Assembly (NCBI RefSeq): GCF_004011505.1 | Contig: NZ_SAUN01000001.1 | Coordinates: forward strand, 8,335,501-8,399,500 | Direction of reading: 5' to 3' | Length of the DNA: 64,000 bases | Source of the DNA: Nonomuraea polychroma | GTDB taxonomy: Bacteria; Actinomycetota; Actinomycetes; Streptosporangiales; Streptosporangiaceae | Part shown: positions 29,933-38,321 of the stretch, one piece after another | How the letters are laid out: each line of letters begins with the position of its first letter | Numbering within the stretch: position 1 is the stretch's first letter | Translations under genes and position numbers: made by a program | Notes under the pieces: generated by a model | What the model saw: the letters and a program-made list of their open reading frames with translations, nothing else | Databases searched by the model: none | Told to the model about the DNA's origin: nothing

Positions 29933-30838
29933 TCAGACGGACACAGCGGTGAGCTTGGCCGGGTTCAGCATCCACAACACCTGGTCGATGCCCTGCTCCG
30001 AGGCGTTGACCGTGATGACCGCGAACACCTCTCCGTCGCGGCTCAGCAGGGCGGAGGGCTGACCGTTCGTGCTCGCCCACGCCACCTCGACCCCGGTCCA
30101 GAAACTGCCCGAGAACGCCCTGATGACCTTCGCCAGCCGCGACGCCCCCACCACGGGGATGCGGGAGGCGCCGCGCACGCGGCCGCCGCCGTCGGAGTAG
30201 CTGATCACGTCCTCGGCGAAGAGCTCTTCCAGGGCTTTCAGGTCGCCGGAGCGGGCGGCGGTGATGAAGGCCGCCAGCAGCCTGCGTTGTTCCGATCTGC
30301 TCACGGGTGCACGACGCTCGACGAGCACGCGCTTGCGGGCCCTGCTGACCAGCTGGCGTACGGCCGCCTCGTTGAGCTGGATGATGTCGGCGATCTGCCG
30401 GTAGGGGTATTCGAACGCCTCCCGCAACACGTACGCCGCCCGTTCTGTGGGCGAAAGCCTCTCCAGCAGAAGCAGGACCGCGAACTCCAGAGCCTCACCC
30501 CGCTCCGCGCCGAGGTGCGGATCCGCGCTGGTGTCGACGGGTTCGGGCAGCCATGGGCCGACGTAGGTCTCACGGCGGGCGCGCGCGGACTGAGCGGCGT
30601 TGATGGCCAGACGCGTGATCGTCGTCGCGAGGAACGCGGCCGGGTTGTCCACCGTGGTGCGGTCATAGCCCTGCCAGCGCAGCCAGACGTCCTGCACCAG
30701 ATCCTCGGCCTCGGTGGCGCTGCCCAGCATCCGGTACGCGATCCCGAACAGGCGAGGCCGCATCCCGGCGAAAACCTCCGCGGCCTGCTCGAGACCTCCC
30801 GGACCGCCCGATTCGGCATCCGCCACCGCCATCGCCAT
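29933..30838 (-). CDS. ECF41-group RNA polymerase sigma factor with SnoaL-like extension
   Basis: A protein of 301 residues. Sigma 2 (AYRMLGSATEAEDLVQDVWL) and sigma 4 (AAYVLREAFEYPYRQIADII, AAVRQLVSRARKR) are followed by a SnoaL-like domain. All three ECF41 hallmarks are visible: WLPEP between the sigma domains, DGGGR in the extension and NPAKL (usually NPDKL) at the C-terminus. In this group the extension itself regulates the sigma factor and no anti-sigma protein is needed. Typical partners are COE genes (carboxymuconolactone decarboxylase, oxidoreductase, epimerase); one lies divergently at 31219. ATG 30838 has a GGGGG ribosome binding site. Confidence 0.93.
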   Translation of the reverse strand: MAMAVADAESGGPGGLEQAAEVFAGMRPRLFGIAYRMLGSATEAEDLVQDVWLRWQGYDRTTVDNPAAFLATTITRLAINAAQSARARRETYVGPWLPEPVDTSADPHLGAERGEALEFAVLLLLERLSPTERAAYVLREAFEYPYRQIADIIQLNEAAVRQLVSRARKRVLVERRAPVSRSEQRRLLAAFITAARSGDLKALEELFAEDVISYSDGGGRVRGASRIPVVGASRLAKVIRAFSGSFWTGVEVAWASTNGQPSALLSRDGEVFAVITVNASEQGIDQVLWMLNPAKLTAVSV

Positions 30839-31218
30839 TGGCCCCCTGTCCCCGCTGCCCCTCGATGATCCCACCGGCCGGACCTCCTCCTGGACCGGCC
30901 CCTGCCGCCTACCCCTTGAGCAGCCAGAACAGGCCGGCGGCAGGTCACAATCCCGGGAGATCTCCACAGGAGTGCCGGTTCTCCCGCGGTGGCGGGCACC
31001 GGGGCGGTACGGGGCCAAGAGATGACGTCATTGCCGAGTATCCGCAGGTGAGTCCTTTGCTCGCAGGCGTGCGCGAGCAGAGACAAGCCGGGGGAGGAAA
31101 GGCCGAAGAGAGGCTCACAGAAAAGATTTCGCTGAGGCTGTCACAGGCCGAGAGGCTGCCCTGTCTTAGCTGGCGACCGGTTGGCCACCAAGAGCCCCGG
31201 CGGACAGGAGGTTATGTC
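30839..31218. other. 380-bp divergent regulatory region between ECF41 sigma gene and oxidoreductase gene
   Basis: No convincing gene is present. The right half holds the ECF41-type promoter of the oxidoreductase (31139-31165) and its AGGAGG ribosome binding site. The left half must hold the sigma gene promoter, which I could not pick out with confidence. Confidence 0.5.
31139..31165 (+). promoter_or_regulatory. ECF41-type promoter of the oxidoreductase-cupin unit
   Basis: TGTCACA (31139-31145), exactly 16 bases, then TGTC (31162-31165). The published ECF41 consensus, as I recall it, is TGTCACA-N16-CGTC; only one base of the -10 element differs. It lies 54 bases upstream of ATG 31219 and opposite the ECF41 gene, the expected arrangement. 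Confidence 0.7.
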
Positions 31219-31974
31219 ATGAAGATCGTGGTAATCGGCGGGACCGGCCTGATCGGGTCGAAACTCGTGACGAAGCTCGGAGAGCACGGTCACGAGGCGG
31301 TGGCGGCGTCACCCAACACCGGAGTCAACACGCTCACCGGTGAAGGGCTGGCCGAAGTGCTGGCCGGTGCGTCCACGGTGATCGACGTGTCGAACTCCCC
31401 GTCGTTCGAGCGGGCCGCGGTAATGGAGTTCTTCACGACCTCCACCCGTAATCTGCTCGCGGCAGAGTCGGCGGCGGGCGTCGGCCACCATGTCGCGCTG
31501 TCCGTGGTGGGCACCGAGCGGTTGCCGGAGAACGACTACTTCGCGGCCAAGATCGCTCAGGAACAGCTGATCGAGAAGTCGTCCATCCCGTTCTCGCTCG
31601 TGCACGCGACGCAGTTCTTCGAGTTCATCCGCGGCATCGCGGACCAGTCCACGGTCGACGGCAAGGTGCACATCGCGCCCGTGCTCTTCCAGCCCATGGC
31701 GGGTGACGACGTGGCTCAGGCGGTCGGCCGGGTCGCGGTGGGGTCGCCGCTGAACGGCAGGGTCGAGGTGGGCGGGCCGGAGCAGTTCAGGATGGACGAG
31801 TTCTTCCGTGAGGCCCTGGCCGCCTGGGGGGACCCGCGCGAGGTGGTCACCGACCCGCAGGCGCGCTACTTCGGCAGCGTGCCGAGCGAGCGCACGCTGG
31901 TGCCCGGTGACGGCGCCACCCTCGGGCAGATCCGCTACCGCGACTGGCTCAGCCAGAACGCCGCCGGAAAGTAA
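31219..31974 (+). CDS. NAD(P)-binding oxidoreductase, NmrA/SDR atypical type (COE protein)
   Basis: A protein of 251 residues with the dinucleotide-binding motif IGGTGLIGSKL at the N-terminus. The body resembles NmrA-like and atypical short-chain dehydrogenases (VGTERLPENDYFAAKIAQEQ, where Tyr and Lys lie in a YxxxK-like arrangement). ATG 31219 has AGGAGG at a good distance. It is the oxidoreductase/epimerase partner expected for an ECF41 sigma factor, and has the cognate promoter upstream. Substrate unknown. A cupin gene follows 24 bases downstream. Confidence 0.88.
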   Translation: MKIVVIGGTGLIGSKLVTKLGEHGHEAVAASPNTGVNTLTGEGLAEVLAGASTVIDVSNSPSFERAAVMEFFTTSTRNLLAAESAAGVGHHVALSVVGTERLPENDYFAAKIAQEQLIEKSSIPFSLVHATQFFEFIRGIADQSTVDGKVHIAPVLFQPMAGDDVAQAVGRVAVGSPLNGRVEVGGPEQFRMDEFFREALAAWGDPREVVTDPQARYFGSVPSERTLVPGDGATLGQIRYRDWLSQNAAGK

Positions 31975-31998
31975 CGCACTCTCACGAAAGGCAGTGCC

Positions 31999-32436
31999 AT
32001 GCCCGATATCGACCCGGCGGCCACGGGGGCCAAGCCGAGATCAACCGCCTGGCAGACGGCGCTCACCATGCTGCAGGAGGCCGAGCCGCCGTTCATCCCC
32101 GAGGGGGCGCACGCGATGACCGTCGTCATCGAGTACCCGCCCGGCGACCCCGGCACGCCGCCGCACCGGCACTCCGGTCCCGCCTTCGGCTACGTCGTGG
32201 AAGGCGAGATGCTGCTGGAGATCGAGGGCCAGCCGGAGCGGGTCGTACGCGCCGGGGAGGCGTTCTGGGAGCCGGGCGGCGACGTCATCCACTACCAGGA
32301 CGGCAACAACCGCGACGACATCCCGCTCCGCTTCACCGTCACGATGCTGTGCGAACCGGGCAAGCCGATGCTCACCCTGGTGGAGGAGGAAGAGCTCGCC
32401 CAGCGCAAGGACCGCCGCGCCCCGCGCGCGTCCTGA
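31999..32436 (+). CDS. cupin-domain protein
   Basis: A single-domain cupin of 145 residues. Motif 1 is PPHRHSGPAFGYVVEGEMLLEIEG-like (HRHxxxxxxYxxxG with Glu) and motif 2 is PGGDVIHYQDGNN, giving the usual metal-binding His and Glu set. It is likely co-transcribed with the oxidoreductase upstream from the ECF41 promoter. Function unknown; small cupins of this type are often associated with reactive carbonyl or hydroxylated aromatic metabolism, which is inference. Confidence 0.87.
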   Translation: MPDIDPAATGAKPRSTAWQTALTMLQEAEPPFIPEGAHAMTVVIEYPPGDPGTPPHRHSGPAFGYVVEGEMLLEIEGQPERVVRAGEAFWEPGGDVIHYQDGNNRDDIPLRFTVTMLCEPGKPMLTLVEEEELAQRKDRRAPRAS

Positions 32437-32468
32437 GCGCGGACGGCCCCTTACGGGGACGGCGACGA

Positions 32469-32600
32469 CGGCCATTGGCCGAGCTCGGGGAGCGGCACGC
32501 CATACCCGCCGCCTGTCGCGGCAGTGCGAGTCCGGCCGCACTGGCCTGGCTGGCCGAGGCGTGCGAGCTGTCACCTGGAATCAGGCTGCTGGACGTGGGC
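32469..32600 (+). pseudogene. remnant of a class I SAM methyltransferase
   Basis: An in-frame stretch reads ERHAIPAACRGSASP, then LAWLAEACELSPGIRLLDVG, which resembles the N-terminal helix and SAM-binding motif I (normally followed by CGxG) of class I methyltransferases. The sequence breaks down immediately after LDVG, and no start or remaining domain is seen. It is a short decayed fragment behind the cupin gene. Confidence 0.4.
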
Positions 32601-32676
32601 AGATCCGCCTGCGGGCGATCCACGCGGTCAGCCGGCGGCCCGCCGGACATCCGCCCAAGACACGCATGGAGGAAAG

Positions 32677-32916
32677 ATGAGCACTCCCACCGGCGACAAC
32701 GACTCCTTGTACGAACTCCAGATCGAGGTCGAGGCGGAAATCACCTTGGCCGAGTCGAGCCACCCCGAGGAGGCCGCCGACCTGCCGATCACCGACTGGT
32801 TGTTCGATCCGACGGACGTCGAACGCGAGGAGATCGGCCTGCGCGGTCTGCTCGACGCCGTCGAGGCGCTGGAGGGCGACTCCCGTCCCGACGAACCTCG
32901 CACGGGAAATGCCTGA
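32677..32916 (+). CDS. small acidic hypothetical protein (79 aa)
   Basis: A soluble, strongly acidic protein of 79 residues with ATG 32677 behind a good GGAGGAAAG ribosome binding site. The sequence is Glu/Asp-rich (IEVEAEITLAESSHPEEAAD, FDPTDVEREEIGLRGLL) and helical. No family is recognised. It stands between the ECF41 target unit and the hydrolase gene. The strong ribosome binding site is the main reason to accept it. Confidence 0.55.
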   Translation: MSTPTGDNDSLYELQIEVEAEITLAESSHPEEAADLPITDWLFDPTDVEREEIGLRGLLDAVEALEGDSRPDEPRTGNA

Positions 32917-33120
32917 AACGCCGGCCCGGACCCCACCTCGCGCCCATGGAATTCGCCTGTCTCCAGAGCCGAAGCGAGCCAGATGCAGCCGCCACATCCC
33001 CGGCCCCCTGCCCCACGGCGACCGCTCCCTGGAGCTGTCGCTCGTTCCCTTCGGCCCGGAAGCACTCGAGACGTTCCTCCGTATCGAACGGCCGGAAACC
33101 ACGAACAAAGGAAGCACATC

Positions 33121-34083
33121 ATGAGCAGACACGTCCTGGAGCCGGCGGCACAGGAGTTCGCCGACGCGACGTCCAAGCCACCGCTCCTGTACGAGCTGGG
33201 CGTCGACGGCGCCCGCAAGCTGCTGGACGACGTCCAGACCGCCCCCGATCGCCTGCCCGAGGTGGACGAGAAGTGGATCACAGTCCCGGCCGAGGTCGGC
33301 GACGTGCGGGTGCGCATCGTCAAGCCCGCAGGGGCGGCCGGGACGCTGCCCGTCGTCCTGTACGTCCACGGGGGCGGGTGGGTCCTCGGCAACGCCGGCA
33401 CCCATGACCGCCTCGTCCGCGAGCTGGCCGTCGGCGCGGGCGCGGCGCTGGTCTTCGTGGAGTACGACCGCTCGCCCGAGGCCCGCTACCCGGTGGCGAT
33501 CGAGCAGGCGTACGCCACCGCGCAGTGGATCACCAAGCACGGCGCCGAGGAGAGCCTGGACGCCTCCCGCCTCGCGGTGGCCGGCGACTCGGTCGGCGGC
33601 AACATGACCGCCGCGCTGACCATCATGGCCAAACGGCGCGGCGACGTGACCTTCGTGCACCAGTCGCTGTACTACCCGGTCACCGACGCCGCCCAGGACA
33701 CCGACAGCTACCGCGAGTTCGCCAACGGCCCGCATCTGACCGCCAACGCCATGGCCTGGTTCTGGGACGCCTACACCACCGACCCCGCCCAGCGCGCGGA
33801 GATCACCGCCTCACCGCTGCGCGCCACCCTCGACGACCTGGCCGGGCTACCGCCGGCCCTCGTCATCGTCGACGAGAACGACGTGCTGCGCGACGAGGGC
33901 GAGGCCTACGCCCGCAAGCTCACCGCGGCCGGCGTCCCGACCACCAGCGTGCGCTACAACGGCACCCTGCACGACTTCATGATGCTCAACCCCGTCCGCG
34001 ACACCCAAGCCTCCCGCGCCGCCACCGCCCAGGCCATCGAGGTACTCAAAACCGCCCTCAACACCGGAAAGGCCAACTCATGA
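33121..34083 (+). CDS. alpha/beta hydrolase of the hormone-sensitive lipase family
   Basis: An esterase/lipase-like enzyme of 320 residues. The oxyanion-hole motif HGGGW lies at 83-87, the nucleophile elbow GDSVGG with Ser157 at 155-160, the acid in VIVDENDVLRDEG and the catalytic His in LHDF. These are hormone-sensitive lipase (family IV) features. ATG 33121 has AAAGGAAG upstream. The stop overlaps a tiny 11-codon frame (ATGAGCGAG, 34080-34115), probably the remnant of a coupled gene. The natural ester substrate is unknown. Confidence 0.92.
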   Translation: MSRHVLEPAAQEFADATSKPPLLYELGVDGARKLLDDVQTAPDRLPEVDEKWITVPAEVGDVRVRIVKPAGAAGTLPVVLYVHGGGWVLGNAGTHDRLVRELAVGAGAALVFVEYDRSPEARYPVAIEQAYATAQWITKHGAEESLDASRLAVAGDSVGGNMTAALTIMAKRRGDVTFVHQSLYYPVTDAAQDTDSYREFANGPHLTANAMAWFWDAYTTDPAQRAEITASPLRATLDDLAGLPPALVIVDENDVLRDEGEAYARKLTAAGVPTTSVRYNGTLHDFMMLNPVRDTQASRAATAQAIEVLKTALNTGKANS

Positions 34084-34148
34084 GCGAGCAGCCCGTCCCT
34101 CAGCCGCCGGGGTGATCGCGGGCCGGCCCGGTCGGCTGGCGCATCTTT

Positions 34149-34820
34149 ATGGTGGAGACCGTGCAGCCCCTCGCTCTCTTCGACCTTGACAGAACGCTCG
34201 TTGACCTCGATGCCGCCTTCCTGCGATGGGCCACGGAGTTCGCCGAGCAGCGGCGGTTGGGACCTGAGGAAGTGGCCTGGCTCGCCGCCCTGGATCGTCA
34301 CGTGCACCCGCGCCGAGACCTCTTCTTCGCCGAGGTGCGTGCGCGCTACTCGCTGGCCGAGTCGGTGGAAGAGCTCTTGGCCGCCTGTCGGAGACGTATG
34401 CCGGATCTCGTGGAGTGCTACCCAGGTGTGCTGGCCGGCCTGGCACAGCTGAGGGCGCGGGGGTGGCGGGTGGGCATCGTCACGAACGGCGCACTCGGCA
34501 ACCAACTCGGGAAGCTGCAGCGAACCGGTCTGGCCAACGTGATCGACGGTTATGCCGTGTCCGGGGCTGAAGGGGTCAGCAAGCCCGAGCTCGGCCTGTT
34601 CCAGATAGCCGCTCAGCGATGTGGCGCCACTCTGAACGGTGGCGGCTGGATGGTCGGTGACAATCTCATCGCCGATATCCAAGGAGCCCGTACGGCAGGC
34701 TTACGAACCATTTGGATCGACCGGGGAACGTGGCCCGGCGATGAACACCATGCCGATTATGTGGTCACCGACGCTGTCGAGGCGATCGCCATCATCGCCA
34801 GAAGAACACGAGCGCGGTGA
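34149..34820 (+). CDS. HAD-family hydrolase (phosphatase-like)
   Basis: A protein of 223 residues with all HAD motifs. Motif I is LFDLDRTLVDLD (two Asp), motif II GIVTNGALG, motif III SKPELGLF with Lys, and motif IV GDNLIADIQGA. A helical cap lies between motifs I and II, as in subfamily IA. Members dephosphorylate small metabolites. Start ATG 34149; GTG 34161 closer to a GGAG is an alternative. The last 29 bases overlap the convergent small cytochrome b gene. Confidence 0.9.
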   Translation: MVETVQPLALFDLDRTLVDLDAAFLRWATEFAEQRRLGPEEVAWLAALDRHVHPRRDLFFAEVRARYSLAESVEELLAACRRRMPDLVECYPGVLAGLAQLRARGWRVGIVTNGALGNQLGKLQRTGLANVIDGYAVSGAEGVSKPELGLFQIAAQRCGATLNGGGWMVGDNLIADIQGARTAGLRTIWIDRGTWPGDEHHADYVVTDAVEAIAIIARRTRAR

Positions 34821-35343
34821 GAGCGACGCTCAGTGCCACGAAAGCCGGTGTTCTGGGCCGGCGAGCGGCCTCCCGGCGCGAAGAGATCACCAGCGTGGCG
34901 GCCAGGGCCAGGGCGGTCAGCACGTGCAGGCCGTACCACAGGACGATGGGGATCTTGCCCAGGACGGTGCCGGACAGCAGGTCGTCGGCGGAGCCGTAGC
35001 CGGCGAGTGCGCCGAGCAGGGCCAAGCCCAGGCCGAGCAGGGCGGGTACGTACCGGAAATGGCCGAGCATGGCCCAGATGAGGGTGCCCACCGCAAGCAG
35101 GACCGAGGAGCTGTGGTGGAGTTGCCGGATGAACAGGCCGCCGCTCACGTCGAAGCTGATCCCCAGGACGGATTGGTAGGCGGCGCTCATCGGCACCCCC
35201 CGCAACGGCTCGTAGCTGCCGGTGTATGGCACCATCTGGCCGTCGGGCGTGTAGAAAAAGGCCAGGAATATGCCCGTGAGCAGGACAACTACTACGTAAT
35301 AGTACAGAAGCATCTCGCCGACCAGCTGCCTCGCCCGCTCCAT
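34792..35343 (-). CDS. miniature cytochrome b-like membrane protein (one ligand pair)
   Basis: A membrane protein of 183 residues related to the N-terminal half of the cytochrome b at 4848-6239. It shares SYEPLRGVPMSAAYQSV, GGLFIRQLHHSSSVLL, a SADDLLSGTVLGKIP loop and a YGLHVLTALAL helix, and has about five transmembrane helices. His76/77 and His140 correspond to one haem pair. The positions of the second pair are Trp90 and Ser155, so it could bind only one haem. The C-terminal half of cytochrome b is absent. It follows the HxlR regulator by 61 bases on the same strand. Start ATG 35343 is tentative. Confidence 0.65.
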   Translation of the reverse strand: MERARQLVGEMLLYYYVVVVLLTGIFLAFFYTPDGQMVPYTGSYEPLRGVPMSAAYQSVLGISFDVSGGLFIRQLHHSSSVLLAVGTLIWAMLGHFRYVPALLGLGLALLGALAGYGSADDLLSGTVLGKIPIVLWYGLHVLTALALAATLVISSRREAARRPRTPAFVALSVALTALVFFWR

Positions 35344-35404
35344 GCGGCATATTCCACCACAAAACATTTGCCGGCCATGCTTTCCCGGCAGTAGACGCGC
35401 CAGT

Positions 35405-35758
35405 TCACCCGACCTGGTCCCAGTCGATGGCCTCGATGCGCTCGATGTGCTCCTCACCCCACTCCCCCAGCGCCGCCATTGCGGTGTTGAGCGAATGGCC
35501 GAAGTCGGTGAGCGAGTACTCCACCTTCGGCGGAACCTGGTGATACACCTCACGATGCAGCAGCCCGGTGGCCTCCATCTCCCGCAACTGCAAGATCAGC
35601 ACCCGCTCGCTGATGCCGGGGACCGCGCGCCGCAACTCCCCGAAGCGCAGGGGACCATCCTGGAGCGCGAACAGGATCAGTCCCTTCCACTTGCCTCCCA
35701 TGACGGCGATGGCAGCGTCGAGCCCGCAGGTGAATGCCCGCTTCCTTGTCTTCTTCAT
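35405..35758 (-). CDS. HxlR-family transcriptional regulator
   Basis: A winged-helix regulator of 117 residues, the full usual length of HxlR/MarR-like DUF24 proteins. Typical features are CGLDAAIAVMGGKWKGLIL at the N-terminus (with the conserved Cys, here Cys11, that senses electrophiles or oxidants in several relatives), FGELRRAVPGISERVLI and the wing region VYHQVPPKVEYSLTDFG. It is divergent from the imine-reductase-like gene, and three direct repeats lie in between. It probably controls that gene and itself. Confidence 0.93.
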   Translation of the reverse strand: MKKTRKRAFTCGLDAAIAVMGGKWKGLILFALQDGPLRFGELRRAVPGISERVLILQLREMEATGLLHREVYHQVPPKVEYSLTDFGHSLNTAMAALGEWGEEHIERIEAIDWDQVG

Positions 35759-35777
35759 CAGCCCATACTCACATTTT

Positions 35778-35824
35778 TGTCAGTACATGGCGAAATTGTC
35801 GGTACTTGAGAGAATGTCGGTGCT
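35778..35824. promoter_or_regulatory. three TGTCRGTRC direct repeats between HxlR regulator and reductase
   Basis: TGTCAGTACAT (35778-35788), TGTCGGTACTT (35797-35807) and TGTCGGTGCT (35815-35824) lie in the same orientation at distances of 19 and 18 bases. They occupy the divergent control region, so they are the likely binding sites of the HxlR protein. Confidence 0.5.
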
Positions 35825-35915
35825 CCAGTCAGCATGGAGCAGGCGCCGCGCCAAGACCACGACGGTTTGCGCGGCAGCACGCTCACCTCCTTATCTCTGT
35901 GGCTGGAGTATGCAT

Positions 35916-36803
35916 ATGACCGGGAAGAACGCGACACCGGTGACCGTCATCGGGCTGGGCTCGATGGGCAGGGCACTGGCCGAGGCCTTCACCAAGGCCG
36001 GACACCCGACCACTGTCTGGAACAGGACCGCCGCCAAAGCCGCGCCCCTCACCGCCATGGGAGCCGAGCATGCGGAGGCCATCGAGGACGCGGTGGCGGC
36101 AAGTCCGCTGGTCATCACGTGCCTGACCACCTTCGATGACACCCGGCTGGCGCTGCGGCCGGCCGTCGCGTCGCTGCGTGGGCAGGCCCTTGTCACCCTC
36201 AACAGCGGTTCCCCGGCCGATGCCCGGGAGACGGCTGCCTGGGCCATAGGTCATGGCGCCCGGTTCCTGGCCGGGGCGGTCAAGAACGTGCCCTCGGCCG
36301 TCGGGGCGCCGGACACCCTGCTGTACTACAGCGGCGACAAGACGGTCTTCGAGGAGTTCGAGACGACCCTGAAGGTGCTGGGCGGCGACACCGTCCACCT
36401 TGGCGACGAGAGCGACCTCGCCGCCCTGTACGAGATGGCGGTGGGCGCCATGCTGCTGCCCGCACTCGTCGGCTTCTTCCAGGGCGCCGCCGCCGTCCAG
36501 GCACGCGGGCTTGAGGCAGCTTCCATGGTGCGGTTCGCCGGCAAGTGGCTGGACATGATCAAGTCCCTGCTGCCGATGTATGCCAAGGAGATCGACAGCG
36601 GTGACTACACCGACGCCGCCTCCTCCGTGAACCTCTTCCTGGCCGGGGCAGCCCACGACGCGGACCTGGCCACAGAGACGAACGTCGACACGACCTGGCT
36701 GGCGCCCCTGCACGACCTGGTGAGGCGGGCGGCTGAGGCAGGCCACGGCGACCACAGCATCTCCGCCCTCACCGAAGTGCTCAGGCTCAACTCATCGATA
36801 TGA
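35916..36803 (+). CDS. NADPH-dependent imine-reductase-like oxidoreductase
   Basis: A protein of 295 residues with an N-terminal Rossmann domain (VTVIGLGSMGRALAEAF, VWNRTAAKA) of the 6-phosphogluconate dehydrogenase/beta-hydroxyacid dehydrogenase superfamily. The C-terminal helical domain (LAALYEMAVGAMLLPALVGF) resembles the reductive aminase/imine reductase C-terminal domain. ATG 35916 is chosen because GGAG lies 7 bases upstream; ATG 35910 is too close to it. Regulated most likely by the divergent HxlR protein. The physiological imine or carbonyl substrate is unknown. Confidence 0.85.
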   Translation: MTGKNATPVTVIGLGSMGRALAEAFTKAGHPTTVWNRTAAKAAPLTAMGAEHAEAIEDAVAASPLVITCLTTFDDTRLALRPAVASLRGQALVTLNSGSPADARETAAWAIGHGARFLAGAVKNVPSAVGAPDTLLYYSGDKTVFEEFETTLKVLGGDTVHLGDESDLAALYEMAVGAMLLPALVGFFQGAAAVQARGLEAASMVRFAGKWLDMIKSLLPMYAKEIDSGDYTDAASSVNLFLAGAAHDADLATETNVDTTWLAPLHDLVRRAAEAGHGDHSISALTEVLRLNSSI

Positions 36804-36835
36804 GTCGATGAGCCGCGCGGAGCTGGATCAGCGGG

Positions 36836-38275
36836 CTAGGCACTTTCACCCTGATGTACGACGCTTGTCGCCTGCGGCGGTGCCGCCACGGCAGCCGGTC
36901 TTTTGCCGGGTATGCCGAGTGCCACGAGCATGCCGACGAACGCGAATGCGGTGACTGCGCCCATCGCCGCCGCGAACCCCTCACGGAACTCCTCGGCTGA
37001 CGCGTATCCCCCAGTACTCGCGAAGACGGCAACCGTGACCGCGACACCGAACACCCCGCCAAAGATCCGTAGCATCATGAAGGCGCCTGACGCCTGACCG
37101 ATCTCTCGTGGTTGCACCGCTCCGACCACCGCCTTCTGCGCCGCGGGCATGGCCATGGTCAGTCCGGCCCCGCCGAGGATCAGCGCGGGCAGCAGTTCGA
37201 GGTAGCCCGTGTCGGCGTCGGAGACCATGGCGATCCAGCCCATGCCGGCGGTCTGGAGCAGCAGCCCGCCGACCACGAACGTCCGTTCGCCGTACTTGTC
37301 GGCCAGCCTGCCGGCGATCGGCGCGCACACCATCAGCGTCGCGGTCCACGGCATCAATCGCAGGCCGGCAGCGAGCGGCCCGTCACCGAGCAAAGTCTGG
37401 AAATACTGCGCGAGAAAGAACAGCGTGCCGTACAGCGATGCGAATACGCAGAAGTTCGCCGGGTTGGCCGTGGCGAACGCCCTCAACCTGAAGAACCGCA
37501 TCGGCAACATCGGCGCCAGCGTCCGTCGTTCCCAGAGCACGAAGGCAATTACCAGCGCGACACCGAGCACCAGCGCGCTCAGTACTTCCGCGCTGCCCCA
37601 GCCTGCCGCGTTTCCGCGGACCAGACCCCAGACGATGCCGAACGCGCCCAAGGTCACGAGTACGACCCCGCCCAGGTCGAACCTGTTGTTCGGTCCGACG
37701 CTCTCGTCGACGCGCCGCGTCGTGAGCAGGATCGCGACCATCCCGATCGGCAGGTTCAGCCAGAAAATCCACTCCCAGGCCAGCCCTTCGGCGATGACGC
37801 CGCCGATGAACGGGCCGCTGAACGTCGCCAGACCGGTGAAGCCCAGGTACAGCCCCATCGCCTTGCCTCGCCGCTGCGGCGTGAACATCGCGCTGATCAG
37901 GGTCAGCGACAGCGGCAGCACCATCGCCGCACCGACACCCTGCAACGCCCGGGACGCGATCAGGGTGCCGATGTCCGGCGACAGCGCGCAGGTCGCCGAT
38001 GCGACGGTGAAGACGGCCAGCCCGACGACGAACATTCGGCGGCGGCCGAACCGGTCCCCCAGTGCCGCTCCGGTCAAGAGCAGGACCGCGAACGTCAGGT
38101 TGTAGGCGTTGACGACCCACTCGAGTGATTCGACCGATGCCGTCAGATCCTGCCGGATGGTGGTCAGTGCCGTCGTCACGACCAGGCTGTCCAGGGCCAT
38201 CATGAACGACGCGAGCGAAGCAAGCCCTAACACCCATGCCTGCTTGGACGTCATCCGCCCTCTGTCGGTATTCAC
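36836..38275 (-). CDS. MFS exporter, DHA2/EmrB type
   Basis: A 14-helix drug exporter of 479 residues. Signature elements are SFMMALDSLVVTTALTTI in helix 1, EWVVNAYNLTFAVLLLTGAA, GDRFGRRRMF and the helix-5 motif LGFTGLATFSGPFIGGVIAE. GTG 38275 has AAGGAG 5 bases upstream. It lies 46 bases downstream of an ECF sigma gene on the same strand and is probably co-transcribed with it, so the sigma factor may drive expression of the pump. Confidence 0.92.
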   Translation of the reverse strand: MNTDRGRMTSKQAWVLGLASLASFMMALDSLVVTTALTTIRQDLTASVESLEWVVNAYNLTFAVLLLTGAALGDRFGRRRMFVVGLAVFTVASATCALSPDIGTLIASRALQGVGAAMVLPLSLTLISAMFTPQRRGKAMGLYLGFTGLATFSGPFIGGVIAEGLAWEWIFWLNLPIGMVAILLTTRRVDESVGPNNRFDLGGVVLVTLGAFGIVWGLVRGNAAGWGSAEVLSALVLGVALVIAFVLWERRTLAPMLPMRFFRLRAFATANPANFCVFASLYGTLFFLAQYFQTLLGDGPLAAGLRLMPWTATLMVCAPIAGRLADKYGERTFVVGGLLLQTAGMGWIAMVSDADTGYLELLPALILGGAGLTMAMPAAQKAVVGAVQPREIGQASGAFMMLRIFGGVFGVAVTVAVFASTGGYASAEEFREGFAAAMGAVTAFAFVGMLVALGIPGKRPAAVAAPPQATSVVHQGESA

Positions 38276-38321
38276 GGTTTCTCCTTCTGCTCAAAAGGTC
38301 GCTGGATGAGCGGGCGGACAA

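Noticed and set aside
32917..33120. Frame ending in LVPFGPEALETFLRIERPE between a small protein and the hydrolase
   Set aside because: It has normal protein-like composition, but no start, ribosome binding site or family could be identified. It may be a remnant, but this is not supportable.
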